A DNA stretch of 64,000 bases from Methylobacterium sp. E-005 (GTDB lineage: Bacteria; Pseudomonadota; Alphaproteobacteria; Rhizobiales; Beijerinckiaceae). Made by a program: the position numbers and the translations under genes. The stretch's first letter is position 1. Every line of letters begins with the position of its first letter. Below, piece by piece: positions 33,965 to 43,783 of this stretch. The stretch covers positions 1 through 64,000 of the forward strand of contig NZ_JAKSYG010000256.1 of the NCBI RefSeq assembly GCF_022829725.1, given 5' to 3'. The notes under the pieces were generated by a model. It did not search any database, was not told the origin of the DNA, and worked only from the letters and a program-made list of their open reading frames with translations.

Positions 33965-34485
33965 CGTCAAGTCCCGCAAGCGTCGCGAATCGGATCAAGC
34001 TTTGCCACGTTGCCGCCTTTGGTTGCGGAGCCGGACGGACGGTCTTCACGATGTGGCCGTGATCTGCGCCGGCGAAGGCCATGGTCATCCGCGGCGGGGC
34101 GAATGTCTGGTTTGGGAGACGCTCACCTCATCCGCTGGTGACCGCTTGGGATCGCCTCCAGAATAGCCGCTCAGGGTAGTTCTGAGACCGTCTGCTCTGG
34201 AGCGAGAGCTGGAAGACGCAAACGGCGCCATACGAACAGATTTGGAATGTTGCTCATAGCTTTGATGGAACTCTAGCCAAGCGCGCAACTAGATCGTATT
34301 CACGACATTTGTGCGATGCTCAAGTGGCATGTTTTGTGCCATTTTCAGCTTGGGATGCTTGTTGGCCGCGCTGGATTTGTCGAAAATGACGTCGAAGATT
34401 GCACAATTCCAGTGTAATGCTGCGCCTTGTGAACGGTGGGTTAGAAGCTTCGTGGGACGATGTTGCGTCTACCGAAAGTTGTCCC
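33965..34485. other. Intergenic upstream of chemoreceptor gene
   Basis: No gene is supported. The right part (34200-34400) is AT-richer and likely promoter-bearing. A CGCTCAGGGTAG-type token near 34170 resembles the dispersed intergenic repeat. Confidence 0.3.
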
Positions 34486-35946
34486 ATGTTTCGCAAGCCC
34501 ACCTTCAGTGCGACTCAGGCTACGCTCGACGCTCTCACGCGCTCGTTGGCCATCATTGAGTTCAGCATGGATGGAACCATCCTGCGCGCTAACTCGAATT
34601 TCCTGGCCGTCGTCGGCTACGATCTGGCGTCCCTGCAGGGGCAGCATCACCGCATCTTCGTCGGTGACGATGCCGCCAACAGCTGGGATTATGCCGAGTT
34701 CTGGGCAAAGCTGCGGGCTGGCGAGTTCGTGTCCGGTGAGTTCCTCAGGAGGGCGCGATCGGGCGCGAAGGTCTGGCTTGAGGCGACCTACAACCCGATC
34801 CTCGGCCCCGACGGCAAGCCGTTCAAGGTCGTCAAGTTCGCCAGCGACATCACGGCCAAGAAAAATGAAACTGGCCGCCTGCTGCGGATGATCGATGAGA
34901 TGCCGGTCGCTGTCATGACCGCCGATCCGAAGAACGACTTCAAGATCAACTACCTCAACAACACCTCGCGCAAGACCCTGGAGTCGATCGAGAAGTACCT
35001 ACCCATCAAGGCCTCCGAGATGATGGGTCGGTCGTTCGACGTCTTCCACAAAAACCCGCATCATCAGCGCAACATGCTGGCCGATGCCAGTCGGCTACCG
35101 CATCGGACCAAGATCAGGGTCGGTCCCGAGACGCTGGACCTACAAGTCTCGGCCATAACCGACGCGGACGGCGCCTATGTCGGGCCGATGCTAACGTGGT
35201 CGATCATCACGGCACAGCTCGCCATGGCCGAGGAAGTCGCTGGCGTCGTCGATGCGCTGGGCACCGCCATCGGCGAGATGAAGGACTCTGCGCAAGGTCT
35301 GAACCGCTCGGCAGACTCGGCGAGCGAGCGGGCGAACTCGGTGGCGGCCGGCTCCGAGGAGATGACGAGTTCGATCCACGAGATCTCAGGCCAGGTCGGG
35401 CGCGTCTCCGAACGCACCCAGCAGATCGCCAATCAGGCGACGGCGACGGACGCGACCGTGCGCAATCTCGCCGCCAACGCCAGCGAGGTCGATACGGTGG
35501 TGGGCATGATCAAGTCTATAGCTGACCAGACCAATCTGCTCGCGCTCAACGCCACCATCGAGGCGGCGCGTGCCGGCGCAGCGGGCCGCGGCTTCGCCGT
35601 GGTCGCCACCGAGGTGAAGGAACTGGCTGGGCAGACTGCAAAGGCGACTGGCGAGATCACTGGCAAGGTCAGGGCCATTCAGGACGCCACCGGCGAGGCC
35701 GTGACGGCGATCCGGATGATCACCGATGAGGTCGCCGAACTCTCGAAGCTTACGCTGGCCATGGCGAGTGCCGTCGAGGAACAGGCGGCCTCGACCCAGG
35801 AGATGTCATCCAACATCACCGGTGTCTCTGCGGCAGCCGGCGAGACCGGACAGTTCGCCGAGATGGTCCGGCAGATCTCCGACAAGCTGGCGGCGCATTC
35901 AGCCGGGCTCGGCGCCAGCATGGAGAAGTTTCTCAGGGCGGGGTGA
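34486..35946 (+). CDS. Soluble methyl-accepting chemotaxis protein with two PAS domains
   Basis: 486 aa from the ATG at 34486; a GTG/ATG further upstream (34399) would add 29 unconvincing residues. No membrane segment. First PAS about 15-125 (IEFSMDGTILRANSNFLAVV, GYDLASLQGQHHRIFV), second PAS-like about 135-245 (MIDEMPVAVMTADPKNDFKI). The signalling domain has the conserved tip IADQTNLLALNATIEAARAG then GRGFAVVATEVKELA. It is a cytoplasmic receptor controlling CheA and probably senses an intracellular redox or metabolic signal. No che gene is nearby. Confidence 0.9.
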   Translation: MFRKPTFSATQATLDALTRSLAIIEFSMDGTILRANSNFLAVVGYDLASLQGQHHRIFVGDDAANSWDYAEFWAKLRAGEFVSGEFLRRARSGAKVWLEATYNPILGPDGKPFKVVKFASDITAKKNETGRLLRMIDEMPVAVMTADPKNDFKINYLNNTSRKTLESIEKYLPIKASEMMGRSFDVFHKNPHHQRNMLADASRLPHRTKIRVGPETLDLQVSAITDADGAYVGPMLTWSIITAQLAMAEEVAGVVDALGTAIGEMKDSAQGLNRSADSASERANSVAAGSEEMTSSIHEISGQVGRVSERTQQIANQATATDATVRNLAANASEVDTVVGMIKSIADQTNLLALNATIEAARAGAAGRGFAVVATEVKELAGQTAKATGEITGKVRAIQDATGEAVTAIRMITDEVAELSKLTLAMASAVEEQAASTQEMSSNITGVSAAAGETGQFAEMVRQISDKLAAHSAGLGASMEKFLRAG

Positions 35947-35988
35947 CCTCCGTCGACGCATCACCTCGGCGCACCACCGGCGGCAGCA

Positions 35989-36339
35989 ATGGCCGACATC
36001 CACCATCTTCCGCTCGTCGGCCTCAGCGGCAACGGGCTCCGGCGCTCGACCCAGGAGCTGGCAAGGTCGTTCGAGGCCGGAGACGATCTCGGATCGCGCG
36101 TCTTCCATATCCGCGCCTCCGCTCATGCTCTGGACGAGCTGAGCGACCGACTAAAGGCAAAGATCGCCGATATGACCAATCTGATCGGCCCGGAAAGCAA
36201 GCTGGGATTGCCCATGACGGCGGCGATTGCCGCGCTGAAGCGTATCGCGAACCAGTGCCGCACATTCTCGCGCATAGCTACGGCGTTGCCGCGGACCGAT
36301 CCGCTCGATGCGACCAGATCTCCGAAGCCGCGTGTCTGA
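35989..36339 (+). CDS. Small hypothetical protein following the chemoreceptor
   Basis: 116 aa, mostly helical (RSTQELARSFEAGDDLGSRV, ELSDRLKAKIADMTNLIG). No signal peptide, no known domain. It follows the chemoreceptor by 42 bp and has a weak ribosome site. Same-strand placement suggests a partner of that receptor, but other frames are also open here. Confidence 0.45.
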   Translation: MADIHHLPLVGLSGNGLRRSTQELARSFEAGDDLGSRVFHIRASAHALDELSDRLKAKIADMTNLIGPESKLGLPMTAAIAALKRIANQCRTFSRIATALPRTDPLDATRSPKPRV

Positions 36340-36693
36340 GCAGCCATGCGCTGGCCCGGACGCAGCCACACTTGTCTTCGCCACAGGTCAATGCCGGCCA
36401 ATTCCCTGCGGCGGTCCGCGCCGCCCGGCTGTGCCGCGTTAGGCTTTAGCGATCACGCGCAAAGCTGATCGCTTTTCGAAAGTCCAATTTCGGGTAGACG
36501 CTGAGGTCTGGGCAACTCCCTGAGCCGAAATCGCCAACCGGACCGCAACGACCGCTTTCGAGTAGCGTCAATAGCGATTGGAACGGCTGCGATGGGTCGC
36601 CAGTGGAACGTCAGCAAATGCCTGCCCTGATCTCCGGAGCCTCAGTTTGCGTGTCTTCTCGCCACGTCGGCATGGGCCGGCGAGGAGATAGAT
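36340..36693. other. Intergenic with dispersed repeat copy
   Basis: No gene seen. AGCGATTGGAACGGCTGCG and GATGGGTCGCCAGTGGAACG (36573-36610) belong to the degenerate repeat that also appears near 7283, 29770 and 63890. Confidence 0.35.
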
Positions 36694-37404
36694 ATGGGAC
36701 ACTCAGCACACGATCCGGCCACGAAGGGCCGGCCAGCCTGGAACGCTGGCCGCAAGCTCGGGGCCAAGCGAGCTCTTAAGCCTCAGCAGGTCTGGGCCAT
36801 CCGGTTTTGGCTCGACCGCGAGCGGCGCACACGCGACCGGGCGATGTTCGACCTTGCCATCGACAGCAAGCTGCGCGGTTGCGATATCGTCAAGCTCAAG
36901 ATCGGTGATCTCGGCAGCGGGGGGGGGCGCATCCGTAGCCGGGCCATCGTCATCCAGCGCAAGACCGGCCGGCCGGTGCAGTTTGAGTGACTCGAACCCG
37001 CTCGTACCAGCATCTTGGCATGGCTGGAGGCCCGCAGTGGGACGCTCGACGATGATGCCTTCCCGAGCAGGCTCGACGGCATCACGCACATCAGCACTCG
37101 ACAGTATGCGCGGCTGGTCGACGAGTGGGTCACGGGCATCGGGTTGCGAAGCCAGGACTACGGGACGCATTCCCTCGGTCGCACGAAGGCGTCCTTGGTC
37201 TACATGCGGACCGGCAATTTGCGTGCTGTCCAGATCCTGCTCGGCCATACCAAGATCGAGAGCACGGTTAGGTACCTCGGTGTCGACGTCGAGGATGCTC
37301 TGACCCTTGCCGAAGGAACTGAGATTTGCGCGTTCGGCCCCTCGGCTTTTGTGTCGAGGGGCTTCGGAACCGGTCCGGCAGCAATGCGCCCATCTCAGTC
37401 ATAA
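36694..37404 (+). pseudogene. Tyrosine recombinase/integrase, inactivated
   Basis: Reads GRPAWNAGRKLGAKRALKPQ, IDSKLRGCDIVKLKI (box I Arg), KTGRPVQFE, then TGA at 36988-36990, then in the same frame LEPARTSILAWLEARSG, HISTRQYARLVDEWV, GTHSLGRTKAS and LLGHTKIESTVRYLG. The nucleophile Tyr (TVRYLG) is intact. The HxxR motif is damaged: HSLG at 37168-37179 where HSLR is expected. Stop codon plus lost catalytic Arg make it a dead recombinase. It lies 57 bp left of a 26-bp repeat found again at 46180. Confidence 0.8.
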
Positions 37405-37460
37405 ATTGAGCCGCGGACGCTCCTCAATAGCGGACGTTCCCCGTGACGGGCGCGGTGGCG

Positions 37461-37486
37461 CGTTCGCATAAGGGCCGGTTACGGAA
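37461..37486 (+). repeat. 26-bp direct repeat, left copy (att-like)
   Basis: CGTTCGCATAA, 7 bases, TTACGGAA. It matches 46180-46205 at 22 of 26 positions, same orientation, with mismatches confined to the central spacer. The arms are loosely inverted relative to each other, the layout of a tyrosine-recombinase core site, and CGTTCGCATAA resembles a XerC half-site of dif. Confidence 0.55.
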
Positions 37487-37559
37487 GATGTCACGCAGCG
37501 AGCAGCCATCGCAATCATAGCGCATAGTGGCCTGCTGCCGGCTTGGTGGACAATGGTGC

Positions 37560-40500
37560 TCAACCTCGGCAGAAACCGGACCAACGTTGGACGAGACGGG
37601 AGAGGACCGAGAAGACCACGGGCGTCGAGTAAAGCGTCAGAAGCTGGGATACGAGCAGTCCACCTGCCGCCGTAAGACCAAGCGGCTGGCGGAGTTCGTG
37701 GCCCGGGCCGGTTCCGAGCGCTAGCGGTAAGGCGCTCAACACCGCCACCAGCGTCGTCATCAGGATGGGTCGTGCTCGGGTGAGCGCCGCCTCCAGGATT
37801 GCTTCGGTGGCTTGGCGTCCCTGTTCGCGCTGGAGCACGAGAGCCATGTCCACCATTAGGATGGCGTTCTTCATTACGATCCCGATCAGAAGCACGCAGG
37901 CGATCGAGGCCACCAGTGTCAGCGGTGTGCCGGTGACGTGAAGCGCTAGGAGGCCGCCGACTACCGCCGAAGGCAGCGTCGAGAGGATCGTCAGCGGATG
38001 GATCAGGCTCTCGTAGAGCACCCCCAGCACGATGTAGATCGCCAAGATTGCGCCGACGACCAGAAAAAGCTGACGCGCCTCAGACTTCTCAGCTTCCGCC
38101 GCTTCGCCCCGGAAGCTCGCCCGGATCTCGTCGGGTAGGTGCTGCTCCTGCTCGGTGGCCCGAATCGCCGCTAGTGCACTGCCAATCGCCACCCCTGGTC
38201 GGGTGTTGAACGAGAGGGTCACGCTCGGCAGCCCGTCGAGATGGCGCTGCCACATCGCGGCATGCGCCCGGCGTGGGCGCATCACCTCCGAGAGCGGCAC
38301 CTGTAGTCGACTCAGGCTCGCCCCCGGCACGTAGAGCCCGTCCAGCGAGGATGGGCTGCCCTGCGCCGCCGGCTCGACCTCCAGCACCACCCGGGCGTAG
38401 CGCGACGGCAGGTAGATCATCTGGATCTGCCGTTGCCCGAACGCGTCATAGAGCGTGTTGTCGATGGCGAGCGGCGTCACGCCGAACTGCGCCGCCCGCT
38501 GCCGGTCGATGACAAGGCCGGCCTCGAGCCCGGCGCGCTCGACACTCGTCACGACGTCGGTGAGTTCGGGCATCGCCAGCATGCGTCTGCGCATCGCCTC
38601 GGAGGCCGTCCAGAGGGCGTCCGGATCGGGGCCGACCATCGCGTATTGATAGCGCGCGGTCGCGCTCTGCCCGCCGAGGCTGAGGTCCTGCAGCGGCTTG
38701 AAGAAGGTGCGGATCCCCTGCACCCCGGCGAGCCGTTCGCGCAGGCGCGCCACCACGACCTCCACGCCTGGACGCTCCGCGAGCGGCTTGAGGCCGACAT
38801 AGAGGTTACCGTTGCTCAGCGACGAGCCGTCGCCGCCGATGTAGGAACTCAGGGCCGCGACCGCGGGCTCCTGCAGGATTTGCTGCGCGACTTGGCGCTG
38901 CAGCCGCTCCATGGCGGCGAAGGATACGTTCGGGCTGGTGAGCGTGCGCACCTGCAGGATCCCGGTATCCTGCGTCGGCATGAGGCCCTTCGGCAGGGCG
39001 GCGTAGAGCCCGGCGGAGCCCGCGGCGCTCGCCGCCAGGGCGGCGAGTACGGGGCCCGGGTGGCGCAGGCACCAAGCGAGGCTCGCCCGGTAGGCACGGG
39101 CCGGCCGGGACGGGGCGGACGGAGGATGATCGTCCCTCCGCCGCGGCAGCAAGCGGCCACACAGCATCGGGACCAGGGTCAGGGAGACCAGGGCCGAGGC
39201 GGCGATCGCCGCCACCAGCGTCAGCCCGAACTCGCGGAAGTAGCGCCCGATCACGTCGGGCATCAGCAGAACCGGCAGCAGGGCCGCCGCCAAGGCGGCC
39301 GAGATCGCCACGATGGTAGCGCCCATGCGGCGCGCCGCCTCGAGCGCGGCGGCGGAAGCAGAGCGGCCCTCCTCCATCAGGCGCACCGCTGCCTCGACCA
39401 CGATCACCGCGTCGTCGACCACGAAGCCGACCGCGATGGTGAGCGCCATCAGCGACAGGTTATCGAGGGAGTAGCCGAGGACTTCCATCGCCGCGAGGGT
39501 CAGGGCCAGCGCGATCGGGATGCTCATCACCGGGACCAGGGTGGCGGGGAGCCGGCGCAGGAACAGGGCGACCACGACCATCACGAGGCCGATCGCGATC
39601 GCGATGGTGCGGGCCACCTCGGAGACCGACTCGCGGATCAGGACCGTGCGATCGTAGAGCGTGTGCACCTCCAGCGAGGGTGGCAGCCAGCGCGCGAGGT
39701 CGGGCAGGGCCGCCTTCACGGCATCGACGGTCTCGACCACATTGGCGTCCGGCTGCTTGCGGACGTAGACAACCACGCTGCGCTCGCCGTTGAACCAGCC
39801 CGCAAGCCGCGTATTCACGACGCCGTCGGTGACCTCGGCGACGTCGCCGAGGCGGATCGGCCGGTCGCCGCGGAAGCCGACGATCACGTCGACCCAGTCC
39901 TCGGCCCGGATCAGCTGGTCGTTGGCCGAGAGCGTCCAGGTCTGGTCGGCGAGGGTGACCGCGCCCTTCGGCAGGTTCCGGCTCGCGTCGCGGACGGCCG
40001 CGCGCACCTCCTCCAGGGAAAGCTGCATGTTCGCCATCCGGTGCGGCGAAACCCGGATGCGCACCGCCCGCCGCTCGGCACCCGAGACGTTGACTTGTGC
40101 CACCCCCGGCAGGGCTGCGAGCTTGGCGGCCACGACGCTGTCGGCGAGTTCGTAGACCTCGCTCGGCGGCAGGATGTCGGAGGTCAGCGCCAGCACGATG
40201 GCGGCGAGGTTCGAAGGATTAGCCTTGTAGTAGACGGGGGGACGCGGCAGATCCTTGGGCAGGTCGGGCCTCGCCGCGTTGATCGCCGCGAGCACGTCGC
40301 CGGCCGCCGCGTCGATGTCCTTCGCGAGCGTGAACTGGAGCGTGATCTGGGTTCCGCCGAGCGCGCTGAACGCGCTCATCTCGCTGAGGCCGGCGATCAG
40401 GCCGAGGCGGTTTTCCAGCGGCTGGGCGAGGGCGGAGGCGACAGTGTCGGCGCTGGCGCCGGGCAGGCTCGCCTGGACCACGATGGTCGGGCGCTCGACG

Positions 40501-40616
40501 TTGGGCAGCGAGGCGATCGGCAGCCGGGTGAGGCTGACGAGGCCGACGAGCAGGAGCCCGAGGGCGATGAGCGCGGTACCCACCGGCCGCGCGACGAAGG
40601 GGGTGGCGAGGTTCAC
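37560..40616 (-). CDS. mdtC: RND efflux permease, MdtC-like
   Basis: 1018 aa. HAE1 architecture with two 6-TM halves and two large periplasmic loops. TM4 VGFVVDDAVIVVEAAVRLME carries the proton-relay Asp pair; TM10 is LLIGIVMKNAILMVDMA with the Lys. The N-terminus FVARPVGTALIALGLLLVG matches the MdtB/MdtC type. The GTG at 40616 is 6 bp after the mdtB-like stop. With that protein it should form a heteromultimeric pump (known for MdtBC). Last gene of the operon. Confidence 0.92.
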   Translation of the reverse strand: MNLATPFVARPVGTALIALGLLLVGLVSLTRLPIASLPNVERPTIVVQASLPGASADTVASALAQPLENRLGLIAGLSEMSAFSALGGTQITLQFTLAKDIDAAAGDVLAAINAARPDLPKDLPRPPVYYKANPSNLAAIVLALTSDILPPSEVYELADSVVAAKLAALPGVAQVNVSGAERRAVRIRVSPHRMANMQLSLEEVRAAVRDASRNLPKGAVTLADQTWTLSANDQLIRAEDWVDVIVGFRGDRPIRLGDVAEVTDGVVNTRLAGWFNGERSVVVYVRKQPDANVVETVDAVKAALPDLARWLPPSLEVHTLYDRTVLIRESVSEVARTIAIAIGLVMVVVALFLRRLPATLVPVMSIPIALALTLAAMEVLGYSLDNLSLMALTIAVGFVVDDAVIVVEAAVRLMEEGRSASAAALEAARRMGATIVAISAALAAALLPVLLMPDVIGRYFREFGLTLVAAIAASALVSLTLVPMLCGRLLPRRRDDHPPSAPSRPARAYRASLAWCLRHPGPVLAALAASAAGSAGLYAALPKGLMPTQDTGILQVRTLTSPNVSFAAMERLQRQVAQQILQEPAVAALSSYIGGDGSSLSNGNLYVGLKPLAERPGVEVVVARLRERLAGVQGIRTFFKPLQDLSLGGQSATARYQYAMVGPDPDALWTASEAMRRRMLAMPELTDVVTSVERAGLEAGLVIDRQRAAQFGVTPLAIDNTLYDAFGQRQIQMIYLPSRYARVVLEVEPAAQGSPSSLDGLYVPGASLSRLQVPLSEVMRPRRAHAAMWQRHLDGLPSVTLSFNTRPGVAIGSALAAIRATEQEQHLPDEIRASFRGEAAEAEKSEARQLFLVVGAILAIYIVLGVLYESLIHPLTILSTLPSAVVGGLLALHVTGTPLTLVASIACVLLIGIVMKNAILMVDMALVLQREQGRQATEAILEAALTRARPILMTTLVAVLSALPLALGTGPGHELRQPLGLTAAGGLLVSQLLTLYSTPVVFSVLSRLVQRWSGFCRG

Positions 40617-40622
40617 GGGTCG

Positions 40623-43600
40623 CTACGGCGCCACGAGGACGGCCCGGGACCGTCGGCGGCCGCGGCCGAGCGCGTCGAAAGCCAGATAGATGACCGGCGT
40701 GGTGTAGAGGGTGAGCACTTGGCTCACGATCAGGCCGCCGACGATTGCGACCCCGAGCGGGCGGCGCAGCTCGGCCCCGATGTGGTCGCCGAGCGCCAAC
40801 GGCAGCGCCCCGAGCAGGGCCGCGAAGGTCGTCATCATGATCGGGCGGAAGCGTAGGGCACAGGCTTCGCGGATAGCCGCCTCCGGCGCGAGACCGCGCT
40901 CGCGCTGCGCCTCCAGGGCAAAATCCACCATCATGATGGCGTTCTTCTTCACGATGCCGATCAGCAGGAGGATGCCGATCAGCCCGATCAGGTCGAAGGG
41001 CATGCCGGCGAGCATCAGGACCAGCAGGGCGCCGAGACCGGCCGAAGGCAGGGTGGAGAGGATGGTCAGCGGGTGGATGACGCTCTCGTAGAGCACGCCC
41101 AGCACGATGTAGACGGTCACGATCGCGGCCAGGATCAGGATCCCGGTGCTCCTGAGCGATGCGGCGAACTCGGCCGCCGCGCCCGAGAGGCCGGTCGTCA
41201 CCGTGTCGGGAAGGCCGATCGTCTGCTCGGCCCGGTGCAAGGCCTCGACGGCCGCGCCGAGGGAGGAGCCGGGCGCGACGTTGAACGACAGGGTCACGGC
41301 GGGGAACAGGCCCTGATGGGTGACGGAGAGCGGCGCCACCCGCCGCTCGACCCGTACGAAGGCCGAGAGTGGTACTGCCCTCCCGGCCTCGTGGTAGCCG
41401 GTGCCAAGGCCGTTGGCGGCGTCCCCTGATGTCGGTGCCCGCGCGGTGCCGGTGGTGACGTAGACCCGATCGAAGATGTCCGGCGCCTGCCTCAGGGCCG
41501 GATCGAGGCCGAGCACCACCCGGTACTGGTTGAGCGGGCCGTAGACCGTGGCGATCTGGCGCTGGCCGAAGGCGTCGTAGAGGGCTTGGTCGAGGGCGTC
41601 GACGGTAATGCCATAGCGCGCCGCCGCCTTGCGATCGATGGTGAGGGCGAGTTGCAGGCCCTCGTCCTGCTGGTCGCTCGTCATGTCGGCGAGCGCCGGC
41701 TCCGCACGCAGGGCGGCGAGTAGGCGCCGGCTCCAGAGGCGGACTGCCTCCGCGTCGAGGGCCTGGAGGGTGTACTGGTACTGCGTGCGCGCCGCCCGGG
41801 TCTCGATGGTGAGGTCCTGTGCCGCCTGGAGGTGGAGGGCGATGCCGGGCACCGCCTCGACGGCCCGGCGTAGGCGGGCGATGACGACGGGGGCCGGGTC
41901 GCGCCGGTCAGCCGGGCCGATATCGATGTACAGGCGGCCGGTATTGAGGGTCGGGTTGACGGTGCCGACGCCGACGAAGCTCGACACTGCGGTCACCGCC
42001 GGGTCCTGGGCCAGGATCGCGGCGATGCGGCCCTGGCGCTTGGCCATGGCCGGGAAGGCGATGTCCTGCGGCGCGTCGGTGGCGCCGACGAGGAGCCCGG
42101 TATCCTGCTCGGGGATGAAGCCTTTGGGGACTGCGATGTAGCACCCGGCGGTCGCAACGACCGTGACGGCGAACAGCGCCAGGGTGGCGCGGCGATGCGT
42201 CAGGACCCGATCGACGCCGCGCACGTAGAGGCGCGTCAGCACCTCGAACCCGGCCTCGCTCCAGCGGAACAGCCGGCCCGGCTGATGGCCCGGCGACTCG
42301 GGGGCGAGGAGCCGGGCGCACATCATCGGGGTCAGCGTCAGCGAGACGACGCCTGAGATCACCACCGCCAGGGAAAGGGTGACGGCGAACTCGCGAAACA
42401 GCCGCCCGACCAGGCCGCCCATCAACAGCAGCGGGATGAACACCGCCACCATCGACACGGTGAGCGACACCACCGTGAACCCGATCTGGCGCGCGCCCTT
42501 CAGGGCGGCCGGAAGCGGCGCCTCCCCGGCCTCGATGTGGCGCACGATGTTCTCGATCATCACGATGGCGTCGTCGACGACGAAGCCGGATGCGATGGTG
42601 AGCGCCATCAGCGAGAGGTTGTCGAGGGAATATCCCAGCAACGCCATCGCCCCGAAGGTCGCCACCAGCGAGACCGGAAGGGCAAGGCTCGGGATCACCG
42701 TCGCCCAGAGCTTGCGCAGGAACAGAAACACTACCAGCACCACCAGGGCCACAGTGAGAACCAGGGTGAACTGCACGTCGGCGATCGCCGCGCGGATCGA
42801 GACCGTGCGGTCGGTGACGACCGCGATCTTGAGGGCGGGCGGAAGGGCGGCGCGGAGCTTGGGCAGCAGGGCGTGGATGGCGTCGACGACCTCGATCGTG
42901 GTGGCGCCGGGCTGGCGCTGGATGTCGAGGAGGATGGCGGGCTTGCCATCGAACCAGGCGGCGAGGTCGGTGTTCTCGACCCCGTCGCGGGCGGTGCCGA
43001 CGTCGCGCAGGTGAACCGGCGCGCCGTCGCGGTAGGCGATCACCACGTCGCGAAATGCCTCGGCCTCGAGGAGCTGGTCGTTGGCGCCGACCTGGAAGGC
43101 CTGCTCTGGCCCGTCGAGGCTGCCCTTGGGCAGGTTGGTGGAGGAGGCCGCGACGGCGCGGCGGACGTCCTCGAGCGAGAGGCCGAGGCCAGCGAGGCGG
43201 CCGGGACTGACGTCGAGGCGCACGGCGCGGGTCTGATCGCCCTCGATCGTCACGGCGCCGACACCCGGCACCTGAGACAGCTTCTGGATCACCTCGGTCT
43301 GGGCGTAGTCGCTGACCTCATGCAGAGGCAGGATCTCGGAGGTGAGGGCGAGGATCAGGACCGGTGCGTCGGCGGGGTTGACGAGGCGGTAGGCCGGCGG
43401 GCCGGGGAGCTGACTGACGGGCATCCAACCCGAGGCTGCGTTGATCTGGGCCTGGACATCTTGAGCGGCGACGGCGATCGGACGGGCGAGGTCGAATTGC
43501 AGCGTGATCTGGCTGGTGCCTGCGGCACTGGTGGAGTTCATCCGGGTGAGGCCAGTAATCTGGCCGAGATAATGCTCAAGCGGCGAGGTGATCGCGGTCT

Positions 43601-43772
43601 CGATCACCTCTGGTGAGGCACCGGGATAGGTGGTGGTGACCTGGATGGTCGGGAAATCAACCGCCGGCAGGGCGGAGACTGGCAGCGCTCGGTAGCCGAT
43701 GGTGCCGAGCAGGAGCAGCGCGAGGGTGAGCAAAGCCGTCGCGATCGGGCGCCGGATGAAGGGGGCCGACAT
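40623..43772 (-). CDS. mdtB: RND efflux permease, MdtB-like
   Basis: 1049 aa. Starts FIRRPIATALLTLALLLLGT; TM4 SGFVVDDAIVMIENIVRHIE has the Asp pair; TM10 ILLLIGIVKKNAIMMVDFA has the Lys. The order adaptor-permease-permease on one strand with gaps of 11 and 6 bp is that of mdtABC in enterobacteria, where the system exports bile salts, novobiocin and flavonoids. No mdtD or BaeSR-type regulator follows. Confidence 0.92.
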   Translation of the reverse strand: MSAPFIRRPIATALLTLALLLLGTIGYRALPVSALPAVDFPTIQVTTTYPGASPEVIETAITSPLEHYLGQITGLTRMNSTSAAGTSQITLQFDLARPIAVAAQDVQAQINAASGWMPVSQLPGPPAYRLVNPADAPVLILALTSEILPLHEVSDYAQTEVIQKLSQVPGVGAVTIEGDQTRAVRLDVSPGRLAGLGLSLEDVRRAVAASSTNLPKGSLDGPEQAFQVGANDQLLEAEAFRDVVIAYRDGAPVHLRDVGTARDGVENTDLAAWFDGKPAILLDIQRQPGATTIEVVDAIHALLPKLRAALPPALKIAVVTDRTVSIRAAIADVQFTLVLTVALVVLVVFLFLRKLWATVIPSLALPVSLVATFGAMALLGYSLDNLSLMALTIASGFVVDDAIVMIENIVRHIEAGEAPLPAALKGARQIGFTVVSLTVSMVAVFIPLLLMGGLVGRLFREFAVTLSLAVVISGVVSLTLTPMMCARLLAPESPGHQPGRLFRWSEAGFEVLTRLYVRGVDRVLTHRRATLALFAVTVVATAGCYIAVPKGFIPEQDTGLLVGATDAPQDIAFPAMAKRQGRIAAILAQDPAVTAVSSFVGVGTVNPTLNTGRLYIDIGPADRRDPAPVVIARLRRAVEAVPGIALHLQAAQDLTIETRAARTQYQYTLQALDAEAVRLWSRRLLAALRAEPALADMTSDQQDEGLQLALTIDRKAAARYGITVDALDQALYDAFGQRQIATVYGPLNQYRVVLGLDPALRQAPDIFDRVYVTTGTARAPTSGDAANGLGTGYHEAGRAVPLSAFVRVERRVAPLSVTHQGLFPAVTLSFNVAPGSSLGAAVEALHRAEQTIGLPDTVTTGLSGAAAEFAASLRSTGILILAAIVTVYIVLGVLYESVIHPLTILSTLPSAGLGALLVLMLAGMPFDLIGLIGILLLIGIVKKNAIMMVDFALEAQRERGLAPEAAIREACALRFRPIMMTTFAALLGALPLALGDHIGAELRRPLGVAIVGGLIVSQVLTLYTTPVIYLAFDALGRGRRRSRAVLVAP

Positions 43773-43783
43773 CGCCGCGGCCG

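Noticed and set aside
38433..40856. 807-codon open frame on the plus strand
   Set aside because: Antisense to the MdtC-like permease; no domain.
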